From Allokutzneria sp. NRRL B-24872 (lineage in GTDB: Bacteria; Actinomycetota; Actinomycetes; Mycobacteriales; Pseudonocardiaceae), in assembly GCF_002155965.1 (NCBI RefSeq), contig NZ_MUMH01000023.1, positions 23,359 to 87,358 on the forward strand: a stretch of 64,000 nucleotides of DNA, given 5' to 3'. A program made the translations under genes and the position numbers. Positions 45,104 through 53,471 of this stretch are shown here, piece by piece. Every line of letters begins with the position of its first letter. Position 1 is the stretch's first letter. The notes under the pieces were generated by a model. The model made no database searches, was not told where the DNA came from, and saw nothing but the letters and a program-made list of their open reading frames with translations.

Positions 45104-45652
45104 TCAGCGCCGGTGCACCAGCTTCGCCAGCTCCGTGGCGACCGCATCCGCGCTCGTGCCGCCGGGCCAGCCCCTGACCAGCGCGCCGCCGTTGGCCACC
45201 ACGGCGACCAACGGCGGTTCGCGCAACGCGAAGGCCCGTCCGGCACTCTGTTCCGCGTCGTCGCGGGCGACGGGGTAACTGACACGGTGTTCGTCGAGGT
45301 ACCGGCGCAGGTCCGTTTCGGTATCGCGTCCCGCGACGCCGAGGAAGGCAACCGCGTCCCGGTACTTCTCAGCGAGCGCGGTGAACTCCGGCTGCGCGTC
45401 CGCGCACTTGCCGCACCACGAGCTGAAGAACAGCAGCACTACGGGGCGCTCCCGCCACAAGTCCTCTGTGGACACCCGTGTTCCGTCCACAAGGGACAGA
45501 GTGAACTTCGGGGCGCTGACCCCCTTCACGTCGGGGTAGCTCACTCCGACGGGCACGGGTCCCGGCAAGGACCGCTTCCCACCGCGCGGCGGCTCCTGCG
45601 AGCAGGCCACGACCGAGAGGATCAGCAACAGGAGGACCGCGAGTCGCTTCAC
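45104..45652 (-). CDS. TlpA-like thioredoxin-fold lipoprotein
   Basis: 182 residues. Lipobox SVVAC (Cys17) anchors it to the outer face of the membrane. The redox site is WCGKC (Cys80, Cys83) in VVLLFFSSWCGKCADAQPEF. The fold is that of TlpA/ResA/alkyl hydroperoxide-like proteins and could support cytochrome maturation or extracytoplasmic disulfide reduction. Its ATG overlaps the stop of the next lipoprotein gene by 4 bases. Confidence 0.85.
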   Translation of the reverse strand: MKRLAVLLLLILSVVACSQEPPRGGKRSLPGPVPVGVSYPDVKGVSAPKFTLSLVDGTRVSTEDLWRERPVVLLFFSSWCGKCADAQPEFTALAEKYRDAVAFLGVAGRDTETDLRRYLDEHRVSYPVARDDAEQSAGRAFALREPPLVAVVANGGALVRGWPGGTSADAVATELAKLVHRR

Positions 45653-46047
45653 GGCACCATCCCCACGACCTGATCATCCTTGCGCTGCAAGCGAATTGGT
45701 TCTCCGTCGACGATGAGGTCGTACGTGTCGGCGGCGGGCAGCGACACGTCGAAGGTCAGCTCGCAGAAGGTCGGCACACGCGGCACCTTGAGGTCTTCGT
45801 CAAGCGCCGCAACGGCTTTGCCAGCGGGAAGCACTCCGCCGGCGATCTGCCCGCCGTCCGCGCCGCGCACGATGAACTTCGCCGACCGGTGCAGCGAGGC
45901 GTAGGCGCCGGTTCCGGAGCACTCCGAGCCCACCGAGCGAATCGTGCCGTCCCGCACGAGCAGTTTCACCTGCGTGCTCGCGCCGCCGCATCCCGCCAGC
46001 AGGAGCAGCGCGAGCACGCAGACGCCTAGCGAGCGGGAACGAGGCAC
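45649..46047 (-). CDS. Lipoprotein of unknown function
   Basis: 132 residues from GTG 46047. Lipobox LLAGC (Cys20). The mature part is beta-rich (FIVRGADGGQIAGGVLPAG, LTFDVSLPAADTYDLIVDGEPI), possibly an immunoglobulin-like module, and contains two further cysteines that could pair. No recognised family. It overlaps the end of the M6-type protease gene by 22 bases and is coupled to the TlpA-like gene, suggesting a three-gene extracytoplasmic operon. Confidence 0.7.
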   Translation of the reverse strand: MPRSRSLGVCVLALLLLAGCGGASTQVKLLVRDGTIRSVGSECSGTGAYASLHRSAKFIVRGADGGQIAGGVLPAGKAVAALDEDLKVPRVPTFCELTFDVSLPAADTYDLIVDGEPIRLQRKDDQVVGMVP

Positions 46048-48026
46048 TTGGCCGTCGCGGTCTTGGTCGGGTCGCTCTCCGAGGTAGCGGTCAGCGTGGC
46101 CTCGGCGAGCACGCCGGCCGGGTTGCCGGTGCGCGCAGTGCTCGTGACGGTGAGCGGGATGTCGACCTTCGCACCCACCTTCACAGCTGCCAGCTCGTTC
46201 GGCAGCCGCACCTCATAGCCCGCGGGCGCGGTCGCCTTCAGCCGGTACACGTCACCGTCCACATAGGACGAAACATCCTGCGGCTGGCCGGTCACCGGCA
46301 GCGTCCGCCCGGTGTTGGCGAGCGGGAACGTGCACTGCGCGACGCCGTTGCGGTCCGGGCGCGAGGCCCCCGAGGGACCGAGTACCAGTCCACGGGTGTG
46401 CGGTCCCGCCCCGTCGAGCGAGCGCACCGCGACGGTGTAGGACAGCACGCCCTGCTGGTCGCGGTGGATGTCGGCGACGTAGAGGTGCAGCCGGTTCGCG
46501 ATGTCGACGTGCTCGTACTTGCTCCCGGAACCGGTGCCCGCGCGGAACGGGGCGTCGGCGAGCTGGCGCGGGTCGCCGATCGTCACCTTCACCGGGGTCC
46601 CGTCCGGCCGGTAGAAGTCCACCAGGTCGATGTCGGCCGGGTTCGCGTCGATGATCCACTCGAACGGCGCGGCGTCGGCGTTCTTGGTCTTGGTGAACAG
46701 CACGCCGCTGTCCGGGGTGAACGAGTCGGCGCCCATCCGGTCGACGACCTCGACGGTGTAGTTGTTGTAGCCGCCGCCGTCGCAGAACGGGTCGGTGCTC
46801 TGACTGCACCTCGGCGACTTGTCCCCCGTCTTCAACGCGACGTTGAGGCCCATCAGCCCGCCCTTGCCCGGCTGCACCTCGCGGGCGGTGACCCTGGCGG
46901 TGATGACCCCGGACTTCGCGAGCGCGTCGCGTTCGAGCTGGAGCACGTGCGCCGGGTCAACCATGCCGAGCTTGGCCTTGGTGCGCAGCATGTGGTGCGA
47001 GCCCATCGCGCCGCCCGCGTCCGGCGGGATCTTCCAACGGGTGTGAGTACCACCCGGGCCGTTGAACGTACCTCGGCTCATCATCTCCCAGGGGCCGGTG
47101 AAGGCGCGCACGGGCGGCTTGCCGAAGGGGTTGTTGTAGTTGTCACCGATGCCGAGGATGTGGCTCAGCTCGTGGGCGAAGGTGCCGTGCCCGGAGCTCT
47201 CCGCCTGCGTGGAGGACCCGCCGCCCGCGTTCGGCCAGATCGCCGACGCGGCCTTCCACGAGGTCCACTCCACGTAGCGGGTCTTGGCCCAGTTCGGCAG
47301 CTTGGGGTCTGGCGGGCCGAAGGAGTCCGGCACGTCCTCCTTGCGCTGGAACAACATCTCGCCGAACTCCTGCCAGGTCGACGACTCGTCCTGGCCGGCG
47401 CTGAGGAAGAACACGAAGTCGAAGCCCTTGGGCACCTCGTTGCCGACCTCGGCCCGCCACGCCCCGCCCGCGTCGGTGCGCAGGTCCCGGTTGCACGTCG
47501 AGCCCTCGGGGCACGCGCCCGCGCCCTGGAACTCCATCCCGTACTCGAAGGACTTGCCCGGCATCCGGTAGGCGCCGAAGGCGGTCAGCTCGACGCCGAT
47601 CCGCCCGCCGGAGGCCTCCATCCAGTACTCGTGCAGCGTGTGCCCGCGGTTCACCGCGTTCGGCTTGTTCAGGAAGTCCTGGTAGAACTTCGCGACCTGT
47701 GGGCGGGGGATGTTGTTGGCCAGCTGCGAGGGGTTGCCGAAGACGTCCGAGCGCGGCGGCTTGGTCACCACGAAGTCCTGGTCCGGGTAGTCCGCGAGGA
47801 CCAGCGCGCCCTTGAACGTCCGCTTCGTCGGCTTGCCGTTGGGGTCGGACCAGTTGGTACCCGGTACCTTCCGGTAGTCCGACCACGTCATGTCCTGGGG
47901 GTTCTCCCAGTTCTTCGGATCGATCGGCGCCAGGTTGTTCCCCGGCGCGGCGACCGCTGACGGCACGCCGAAGGCCACCGTCGCGGCGACCGCGAGGACC
48001 ACCAGCCTCGACAACGACGAGCGCAC
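46026..48026 (-). CDS. Secreted M6-like zinc metalloprotease
   Basis: 666 residues from GTG 48026 (GTG 48032 and 48035 also possible). Signal peptide with SRL then VVLAVAATVAFG, cleaved near AVAAP. The zinc site is HELSHILGIGDNYN (HExxH at 285-289 with the third ligand downstream), the M6 / immune-inhibitor-A type. A long C-terminal region (from ~400) contains Ig-like beta modules ending PTKTATAKCLVPAR. Probably an extracellular protease. Precedes the two lipoprotein genes. Divergent from the TetR gene at 48327. Confidence 0.8.
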   Translation of the reverse strand: MRSSLSRLVVLAVAATVAFGVPSAVAAPGNNLAPIDPKNWENPQDMTWSDYRKVPGTNWSDPNGKPTKRTFKGALVLADYPDQDFVVTKPPRSDVFGNPSQLANNIPRPQVAKFYQDFLNKPNAVNRGHTLHEYWMEASGGRIGVELTAFGAYRMPGKSFEYGMEFQGAGACPEGSTCNRDLRTDAGGAWRAEVGNEVPKGFDFVFFLSAGQDESSTWQEFGEMLFQRKEDVPDSFGPPDPKLPNWAKTRYVEWTSWKAASAIWPNAGGGSSTQAESSGHGTFAHELSHILGIGDNYNNPFGKPPVRAFTGPWEMMSRGTFNGPGGTHTRWKIPPDAGGAMGSHHMLRTKAKLGMVDPAHVLQLERDALAKSGVITARVTAREVQPGKGGLMGLNVALKTGDKSPRCSQSTDPFCDGGGYNNYTVEVVDRMGADSFTPDSGVLFTKTKNADAAPFEWIIDANPADIDLVDFYRPDGTPVKVTIGDPRQLADAPFRAGTGSGSKYEHVDIANRLHLYVADIHRDQQGVLSYTVAVRSLDGAGPHTRGLVLGPSGASRPDRNGVAQCTFPLANTGRTLPVTGQPQDVSSYVDGDVYRLKATAPAGYEVRLPNELAAVKVGAKVDIPLTVTSTARTGNPAGVLAEATLTATSESDPTKTATAKCLVPAR

Positions 48027-48326
48027 CCCAACCACCCACTCCCGCTCGGGACCGTCCCCAGCGGAACCTATTGAGGAGCACGGCGCGGCGACCATCCGCC
48101 AAAAGCCGGGTGTCTTTCACACCAGTCCGCACCGACTGGCCTGTCCCCGCACCCGCGCGCCGGTGGCCGCGCCCCGGAGTTCGGGTGTCTTCAAGCCCCC
48201 CAAACCCCACTGTCGATCATCGTCAACCACCCCGAACCCAACCGTTGGTCGGCGCCGGAGACCACCGGGAACGCGGTGTCTCACCGGACAGCCGCTACGC
48301 CGATCGGGGCCGAATACCCTGTGGAA

Positions 48327-48902
48327 GTGAGTTCACCTCGGCGCACCGCCGCACGCGGACGGATCGACAAGCGCGCGGCCATCCTCGACGCCGCCTTCAC
48401 CGTCTTCGCGCGCCGCGGCTACGACCAGGCCTGCGTGCAGGAGATCGCCGACGAGGCCGGTGTGGCCAAGCCGACCGTGTACAACCACCTCACGGACAAG
48501 GAAACCCTCTTCCACCACGCCACCGAGACCGTCGCCGAGGCCGTGCGGACCGAAAGCCTCGCCGTCGTCGAACGCCTGCGCGAGCCCGGCGACCTGCACG
48601 TGGCCTTGGCGGAGGTCGGTATCGGACTGCTGCGGATCTACGCCGACGACCGCTCCCGCGCACTCCGCCGGTTGACCGGTTCGGCCGGGTGCGCGTGGAT
48701 CGACGAAGCGCTCGCCGACCGCTTCGCGCGGCTGTGCTTGGCGGGGCGGCTGCGGCAGTGCGATCCGGCAGTGGCGGCGGAGCAGTTCCTCGCGTTGCTG
48801 ACCGGACCGTGGGAGGGGCGTTCCCGCCAAGAGTCCACTGTGGACCTTCAGGCGATCGTGGCGGCTGCGGTGGACACGTTCCTCCGGGCGTTCGGGGGCT
48901 AG
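48327..48902 (+). CDS. TetR/AcrR family regulator
   Basis: 191 residues from GTG 48327, 6 bases after TACCCT (leaderless); GTG 48321 is close by. The DNA-binding domain is RAAILDAAFTVFARRGYDQACVQEIADEAGVAKPTVYNHLTDKETLFHHAT. The C-terminal domain ends LLTGPWEGRSRQESTVDLQAIVAAAVDTFLRAFGG, in the AefR-like style. Divergent from the secreted protease operon, which it may control. Confidence 0.85.
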   Translation: MSSPRRTAARGRIDKRAAILDAAFTVFARRGYDQACVQEIADEAGVAKPTVYNHLTDKETLFHHATETVAEAVRTESLAVVERLREPGDLHVALAEVGIGLLRIYADDRSRALRRLTGSAGCAWIDEALADRFARLCLAGRLRQCDPAVAAEQFLALLTGPWEGRSRQESTVDLQAIVAAAVDTFLRAFGG

Positions 48903-48916
48903 CCGGTCGACCTTCG

Positions 48917-48959
48917 TCCACGCCGAACACGAGGGAAGGCCTCCCGCGTTCGGCGTGGA
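48917..48959 (+). terminator. Terminator hairpin after the TetR gene
   Basis: TCCACGCCGAAC (48917-48928) pairs with GTTCGGCGTGGA (48948-48959) across a loop that itself contains a short GC palindrome. It lies 15 bases after the stop at 48902. Confidence 0.7.
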
Positions 48960-49094
48960 TCACGACATCCGCGCCGGCGGCCGAGGAGGCCTTCGGTTCC
49001 TCACGCCAACGCGCCCGTGATCACACCGGGCAGACTGGCTCGTCCATCAGCGGGAAGATCCACCGTTCACCTGAAACGGGAAACCCGGCCTGGG

Positions 49095-49406
49095 TCACCA
49101 GATCCGGGTCACCTTCATCGAGGGCCGGCTCATGTCGTAGTAGTAGTAGGACGGGCAGAAGGTCGCCGCCACGTTGGAGCCGTATTCCTCGTCGGTGACC
49201 ACGATGTCCGCACCACCGACCGGACCGATCCGGGTGCAGTTGATCCGGAGTTCCCACCGGGGGTAGTCGCACTTGATGGTGACGCCGTACCTGCTCTGGG
49301 TGAACCCCGAGCACGAGTACTGCGCCGACACCGACGCTGACGCCGGAGATCCGACGAGCACGCAGCCCGCCACGACGAGTCCGGCAACCACAGCTCTGGA
49401 TAACAC
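49095..49406 (-). CDS. Small secreted cysteine-containing protein, unknown function
   Basis: 103 residues from GTG 49406, chosen for the strong GAGAGGAG ribosome site 7 bases upstream. Signal peptide SRAVVAGLVVAGCVLVGSPASA. The mature part (~80 residues) begins SVSAQYSCSGFTQSRYGVTIKCDYPRWELRINCTRIG and has four cysteines, then ATFCPSYYYYDM near the end, probably two disulfides. No family recognised; it could be a small exported effector or surface protein. Confidence 0.7.
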   Translation of the reverse strand: MLSRAVVAGLVVAGCVLVGSPASASVSAQYSCSGFTQSRYGVTIKCDYPRWELRINCTRIGPVGGADIVVTDEEYGSNVAATFCPSYYYYDMSRPSMKVTRIW

Positions 49407-49770
49407 TCGCAAACTCCTCTCACGTTCATGGAAAACAATCGCGGCGCGCAGCGTAGGTAGCGACAGCACCCGCGGCCACAAATTCACGCTCAAACAAATC
49501 GCCGAACGTCATGATCACTTTTTCGTGACCATTTCACGGCAAGGGGCAGGGGGTCGGAAATTCATGACGACACCCTCGAGGGGATCACATTCGCGCTGGT
49601 CAACAACACCTGAACAGTTAAGAAACAACCCCGGAAAACATCCGAGCGCCAAGAAGAACCAGAGCGAAGAAGTTCCCCGCTCAGACCAAAAGTGTCGTTA
49701 CGCAAATGCAACGAAAGACGCATCAACGAAAGGAGCACTCCGCGACCACACGAACAGGCGCGGCAGCTGA
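49407..49770. other. 364-base relatively AT-rich gap
   Basis: No gene found. Between the small secreted protein (start at 49406) and the end of a roadblock-like gene. The GC content is clearly lower than the flanks by eye, with several A-runs around 49560-49720. It probably holds the promoter of the secreted protein gene. One plus-strand frame is open here, but it is antisense to the secreted gene and lysine-rich, so it is not called. Confidence 0.5.
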
Positions 49771-50208
49771 CTAGATCATCTCGAAGTGCGTTTTGAGCAC
49801 CCTCCTCGTCGCGGCGAAGAGCATGCCGATGTTCACCGACCGGGGGCAGACGACCACGACCACGAGATCGGCGCCGTGCTCGTCGCGGATGAACAGGTGC
49901 GTCAGGTTGGTGCTGTTGACCAGGACCTCCTGGAAGTAGTGCTCGGTGCTGGTGACGCCCCTGCGTTCCTTGAAGATGTCCTCGATCATGGTGACCGTGC
50001 GGCCCTGGAACAGCTCCAGCGTCGCTCCGGCCAGCAGGTCGAGCACCTCCGACGGGTGGCTGTCGGTGGTCTCGCAGGTCATCAGCATGCCGGTCGCCAT
50101 GTCCACGACACCGGTGGCCAGGCAGTCGGGAACCTCCTGCCGCAGGCGCCTGGCAACGGAGATCACCTGGTCGGACATGGCCAGCTGGGTCTTTCCTGAG
50201 GTGTCCAC
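49771..50208 (-). CDS. Roadblock/LC7-like small protein (cassette A, third gene)
   Basis: 145 residues from GTG 50208 (AAGAGGACA upstream); ATG 50178 is an alternative. The core AMSDQVISVARRLRQEVPDCLATGVVDMATGMLM resembles the start of LC7 domains, and TEHYFQEVLVNSTNLTHLFIRDEHGADLVVVVVCPRSVNIGMLFAATRRVLKTH is the matching C-terminal sheet and helix. No enzymatic motif. It is 10 bases after the LC7 gene of the same cassette, and its counterpart in cassette B is only distantly similar. Confidence 0.65.
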   Translation of the reverse strand: MDTSGKTQLAMSDQVISVARRLRQEVPDCLATGVVDMATGMLMTCETTDSHPSEVLDLLAGATLELFQGRTVTMIEDIFKERRGVTSTEHYFQEVLVNSTNLTHLFIRDEHGADLVVVVVCPRSVNIGMLFAATRRVLKTHFEMI

Positions 50209-50218
50209 TGTCCTCTTC

Positions 50219-50641
50219 TCACTCGTGCTCGGGTACGGATGGGGTGGAGCTGTCCTTCGCCTTCTCCGCCCACGCGGCGGAGAGGATCGCGTCGACGCGG
50301 TCGACCACGGGGCGGGTCTGTCGGTGCAGCAGTCCGGTGTCCATCCCCTCGTCGCCGAGGACGATCAGCAGCGCCCGCCCGCCGACCGCGTAGACGGCCG
50401 TGCTGCCACCGCTGCTGTGGACGACGGTCTGCCGCAGCGAGCCCTGCTGGGTCGCCCCGGCGGTCCTGCGGGAGAGGCCGAGAACCGCGGCGGAGAGCGC
50501 GGCGAGGCCCGAGGGGTCGATCCCGTCCGCCGCGTCCGCCAGGATGAGAAGGCCGTCCGCCGTGGCGAGCACCGTGTCGGTGATCCCGGGGACCCGGTCC
50601 CGCAGGGAACGCAGTTCGGCGGCCAACGCATCGTGTCTCAC
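50219..50641 (-). CDS. LC7/roadblock domain protein (cassette A, second gene)
   Basis: 140 residues from ATG 50641. The pattern ALAAELRSLRDRVPGITDTVLATADGLLILADAADGIDPSGLAALSAAVLG, then VYAVGGRALLIVLGDEGMDTGLL is a classic LC7 domain, about half identical to cassette B. LC7 proteins dimerise and regulate small GTPases such as MglA and CvnD, but no GTPase gene is here. Coupled to the first gene by a 4-base overlap. Confidence 0.85.
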   Translation of the reverse strand: MRHDALAAELRSLRDRVPGITDTVLATADGLLILADAADGIDPSGLAALSAAVLGLSRRTAGATQQGSLRQTVVHSSGGSTAVYAVGGRALLIVLGDEGMDTGLLHRQTRPVVDRVDAILSAAWAEKAKDSSTPSVPEHE

Positions 50642-51432
50642 ACCGTTCTCCGTTCCGGTTCGAAAGCGATCGCGGCGCGTCCGGGCCTGGTGCGCGGTGC
50701 GACGGCGCGGGCCAGTGACACGGCGGCCGGGCTGGCACCCGCGACGACCTCGACCAAGCCGTCGCCGAGCATCCGGCAGACCTCGATCGTCACCGGGTAG
50801 AGGCCTCGGCCGAGAGTGAAGGCGATGTCCCTCGCGCTGCGCCTTCCGACGACCTGCGCCAGGACTTCGCGCTGCGCGGCGGTCAGAACGGTCGTGGCGA
50901 GGTCGGCCCCGTGAGCGGCGCCCAAGCGGTCGCGGTGCGGCGACACGGCGAAGGGCAGCGCTGCCAAGGCTTTCAGCCGTCGGGAGGTCTGCTCGAACAA
51001 CCAGGCGAGGTCGATCCCGTTCGTCACGGGCAACGGCGGATCAGTCGGCCTGTCGTCGACGAAGCAATCCTCGACCGTGCCCGTCACCGCGGCGAAGGCT
51101 CCGTCGTGCGCGGCCATCATGGTGACGGTCCTGAGTTCGGTCGCGCCAACGCCTCCGTGCGCGAGCACCCGCGAGGGGTGCTCCGGCCCCGCGCGCCGGG
51201 CACGCGTCCAGTCGGCTTCGCTGATCCGGCCGGAGCGCACCAGGAGCACTTCCGCTCCGGGCGCGCCGGGACTGCGTACCGCGATCACGGCGCCGCGTCT
51301 CAGGTGGACCACCGCCCCAGGTGCGCCCACGAGGTTCACGGTTCCGGTGACGCGGTCCTGCTCGCATCGGAGGAGGGCGTGCGCGAGCGCGTCGAAAGCC
51401 GCTCGGTAACGGGGATTGCTGCTGCCGGTCAC
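50638..51432 (-). CDS. DUF4388/PATAN-like protein with C-terminal winged-helix-like region (cassette A, first gene)
   Basis: 264 residues from GTG 51432, with GGGAG 5 bases upstream. Residues 20-75 (DRVTGTVNLVGAPGAVVHLRRGAVIAVRSPGAPGAEVLLVRSGRISEADW) follow the PATAN/DUF4388 pattern. Residues about 195-245 (LTAAQREVLAQVVGRRSARDIAFTLGRGLYPVTIEVCRMLGDGLVEVV) look like a winged helix with a recognition-type segment. No catalytic site is seen. About 45% identical by eye to the first gene of cassette B. Family assignment is by pattern, not by a database search. Confidence 0.7.
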   Translation of the reverse strand: MTGSSNPRYRAAFDALAHALLRCEQDRVTGTVNLVGAPGAVVHLRRGAVIAVRSPGAPGAEVLLVRSGRISEADWTRARRAGPEHPSRVLAHGGVGATELRTVTMMAAHDGAFAAVTGTVEDCFVDDRPTDPPLPVTNGIDLAWLFEQTSRRLKALAALPFAVSPHRDRLGAAHGADLATTVLTAAQREVLAQVVGRRSARDIAFTLGRGLYPVTIEVCRMLGDGLVEVVAGASPAAVSLARAVAPRTRPGRAAIAFEPERRTV

Positions 51433-52151
51433 TGGCGCTCCCTGGCCGAGCCGAGGCGAATGCTGACTCGATCCCCATCCCCGATGTGAGGTGCCAGCCG
51501 AGCGGCAGACTCTATGCCGGGTGTGTCCGGCCGACCACGCGCCGTTATCAGCACGTCCTGCCTTCGTGACCTCCCGCGAGTGCGTTTTTTGTACCAGGAA
51601 AGGGATTTTCGCGACGCCAGCGCAGCGCGACGGCGCCGCTCAGGCCGGGTTCGAGCCCCTCGGGAGCGACTGCGCGGACTATCCGGGAAACGAAGCCACC
51701 GGACCCGGAAACGCTTGCACAGCAAGGAAAACTCGGGTGGCGACCGACCGGCGACGGCGGCATGTTGGTTTGTGGCCCACACAATCCGTCGCAGCGGCGT
51801 GGACACGGGAGCACGACCGCGGCGAAACCCGGCCGCACCAGCGCGGCCCGGCTCGGCGCCACAGCGGGTAGCCGGTGGTCACAGCGGACCGCACGCCCAC
51901 GACAGGGCCCTCCCCCGAGAAAATCGCCGATCCGCCCGATCAACGGAAATTCACGAACATTCGGGATATGCCCAAGAAATCCGCCCCGCGCGGGAACTCG
52001 TTACCGGAAATGAAATCTTTCACCCGACCGGGTAAGGCCCTCTGCGATGACCGGCGAGAAGTAACACGAGCGCCGAAGCCCTCGATGAGGGAAATCAGCA
52101 ACCAGGTGTCCCACTGCCTTTTCCGATACCGAGTCCCCCACGGAGCGCCCT
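51433..52151. other. 719-base divergent intergenic region between the two roadblock cassettes
   Basis: No gene can be supported. Plus-strand open frames here are arginine-rich and lack a ribosome site. A TTTTTTGTACC run lies near 51584 and a TAGAGT box, possible -10 for cassette A, at about 51509-51514 on the minus strand. Several AT-richer stretches at 51950-52020 may carry the cassette B promoter. Length is large for a simple divergent promoter. Confidence 0.5.
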
Positions 52152-53045
52152 CTGAAACGCGACCACCGAGCCGCGTGCGACGTCCTCGCGCGCGCCCTGG
52201 CGCAGTGCCACGCTGATCGCGTCACCGCGACGGTGCGCGTGCTCGGCAACCCGGGCGGGCTGTTCCACCTGCGCGGGGGCCTGGTGACCGCGGTGGAGAG
52301 CCCGGGTTCCCCGGGGGCGGAAGCGTTGCTGCTGCGTTCGGGACGGGTCAGCGAGCAGGACTGGACCGCCGCGCTGCGCGAGGGCACCGGGACGCGCTCA
52401 CACCAGGAGACGCTGATCGCCCGCGGCGCCGTCGGGGCGCGCGAACTCAACGCACTGATCACGGTCGCCACGCGCGACGGAGCGTTCGCCACCGCAGCGG
52501 GCGAGATCGAGGACTACGTCGTCGACAGCCCCCTTGACGTGCTGCTGAGCACTTCAGACGGGGTGGCGCCCGATCTGCTGGCCAGTGAGACGGAGCGTCG
52601 GCTGGACGCGCTCGCCGCGATGCCGTTCCCGCTGTCGCCCTACCGGGAACGCGTGGTGCCCGGCAGCCGGGCGGGCACGCGCGCCCTGACCGACCAGCAG
52701 CGCACGATCCTCGAACACGCCACCGGCAGGCGCACCGCGCGCGACATCGCCTTCGTGATCAGCCGGGGCGTCTACCCGGTCACCGTGGAGATCTCCCGGA
52801 TGCTCACCGAGGGCATGGTGGAGATCGCCTCACCGGAGGTCTCGTTCGGCTTCGTGAACTGGGGCCACTCGTCGCTGCACCCCCGTGCGCGACCGGAGCG
52901 CGGCGCGTCTCCCGAAACCGAACCGGAACCGCTTCCGGCCCGCCACCGGAAAAACTCGCGAAACCGCACGCGACCGTCGCGGTGGCCCGCTCCGCCGGAA
53001 GTTCTCGACCTTTCCGAAACAGAGGGGAAGAACATTGGACTATGA
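52152..53045 (+). CDS. DUF4388/PATAN-like protein with C-terminal winged-helix-like region (cassette B, first gene), probable CTG start
   Basis: 297 residues if begun at CTG 52152. No in-frame ATG, GTG or TTG lies between the upstream stop (52086) and GTG 52233, yet protein similarity to cassette A extends 27 residues upstream of that GTG (HRAACDVLARALAQCHADRVTATV against YRAAFDALAHALLRCEQDRVTGTV). CTG 52152 has GGAG six bases upstream, in the same GGAGCGCC context as the cassette A start. The rest follows the paralogue to a winged-helix-like region, then a basic, proline-rich tail of ~60 residues absent from cassette A. Confidence 0.7.
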   Translation: MKRDHRAACDVLARALAQCHADRVTATVRVLGNPGGLFHLRGGLVTAVESPGSPGAEALLLRSGRVSEQDWTAALREGTGTRSHQETLIARGAVGARELNALITVATRDGAFATAAGEIEDYVVDSPLDVLLSTSDGVAPDLLASETERRLDALAAMPFPLSPYRERVVPGSRAGTRALTDQQRTILEHATGRRTARDIAFVISRGVYPVTVEISRMLTEGMVEIASPEVSFGFVNWGHSSLHPRARPERGASPETEPEPLPARHRKNSRNRTRPSRWPAPPEVLDLSETEGKNIGL

Positions 53046-53451
53046 GGCACTGGCCACCGAACTGCGCACCCTGCGGGAAACGGTGGCCGGAGTCACCGAC
53101 ACGGTTCTGGCAGGTGTCGACGGAATACCCATCTTCGCCGACGCCGCGGCCGGAGTCGATCCGGCGAACGTCTCCGCGCTCGCCGCCGCCGACCTCGGCG
53201 TCGCGCGCCAGGCGGTCGAGGTGATCGGCCACGGCGCGCTGAGCCAGACCGTGGTGTTCAGCAGCGGCGGCTACATGGCCGTGTACGCCGTCGGCCGGAC
53301 CGCGTTGATGGTCGTACTGGGCGACAAGGGGCTGAACCTCGGTCGCCTGCTCCACGAGGCCCAGCCCGTGATCGCGCGGATCAGCTCGATCCTCACCGCA
53401 CAGCCCCCCACGGCCGCCAAAGCACGTCGCAGAACCCAGACCACCAGTTGA
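53035..53451 (+). CDS. LC7/roadblock domain protein (cassette B, second gene)
   Basis: 138 residues from TTG 53035, with GAGGGGAAG just upstream; it overlaps the previous gene by 11 bases. EALATELRTLRETVAGVTDTVLAGVDGIPIFADAAAGVDPANVSALAAADLGVARQAV and VYAVGRTALMVVLGDKGLNLGRL mark the LC7 fold, about half identical to cassette A. A basic tail (AKARRRTQTTS) ends it. Dimerising scaffold or GTPase-regulator fold; no partner GTPase is present. Confidence 0.85.
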   Translation: MDYEALATELRTLRETVAGVTDTVLAGVDGIPIFADAAAGVDPANVSALAAADLGVARQAVEVIGHGALSQTVVFSSGGYMAVYAVGRTALMVVLGDKGLNLGRLLHEAQPVIARISSILTAQPPTAAKARRRTQTTS

Positions 53452-53471
53452 GGCAAAGGAAGTGGCACGAG

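Noticed and set aside
49273..49770. 165-codon plus-strand frame over the AT-rich gap
   Set aside because: Its first part is antisense to the small secreted gene and the rest is lysine/serine-rich without a fold pattern.
51491..52035. Plus-strand open frames in the gap between roadblock cassettes
   Set aside because: Composition is arginine-rich with no motif or ribosome site, and the frames do not match either cassette.
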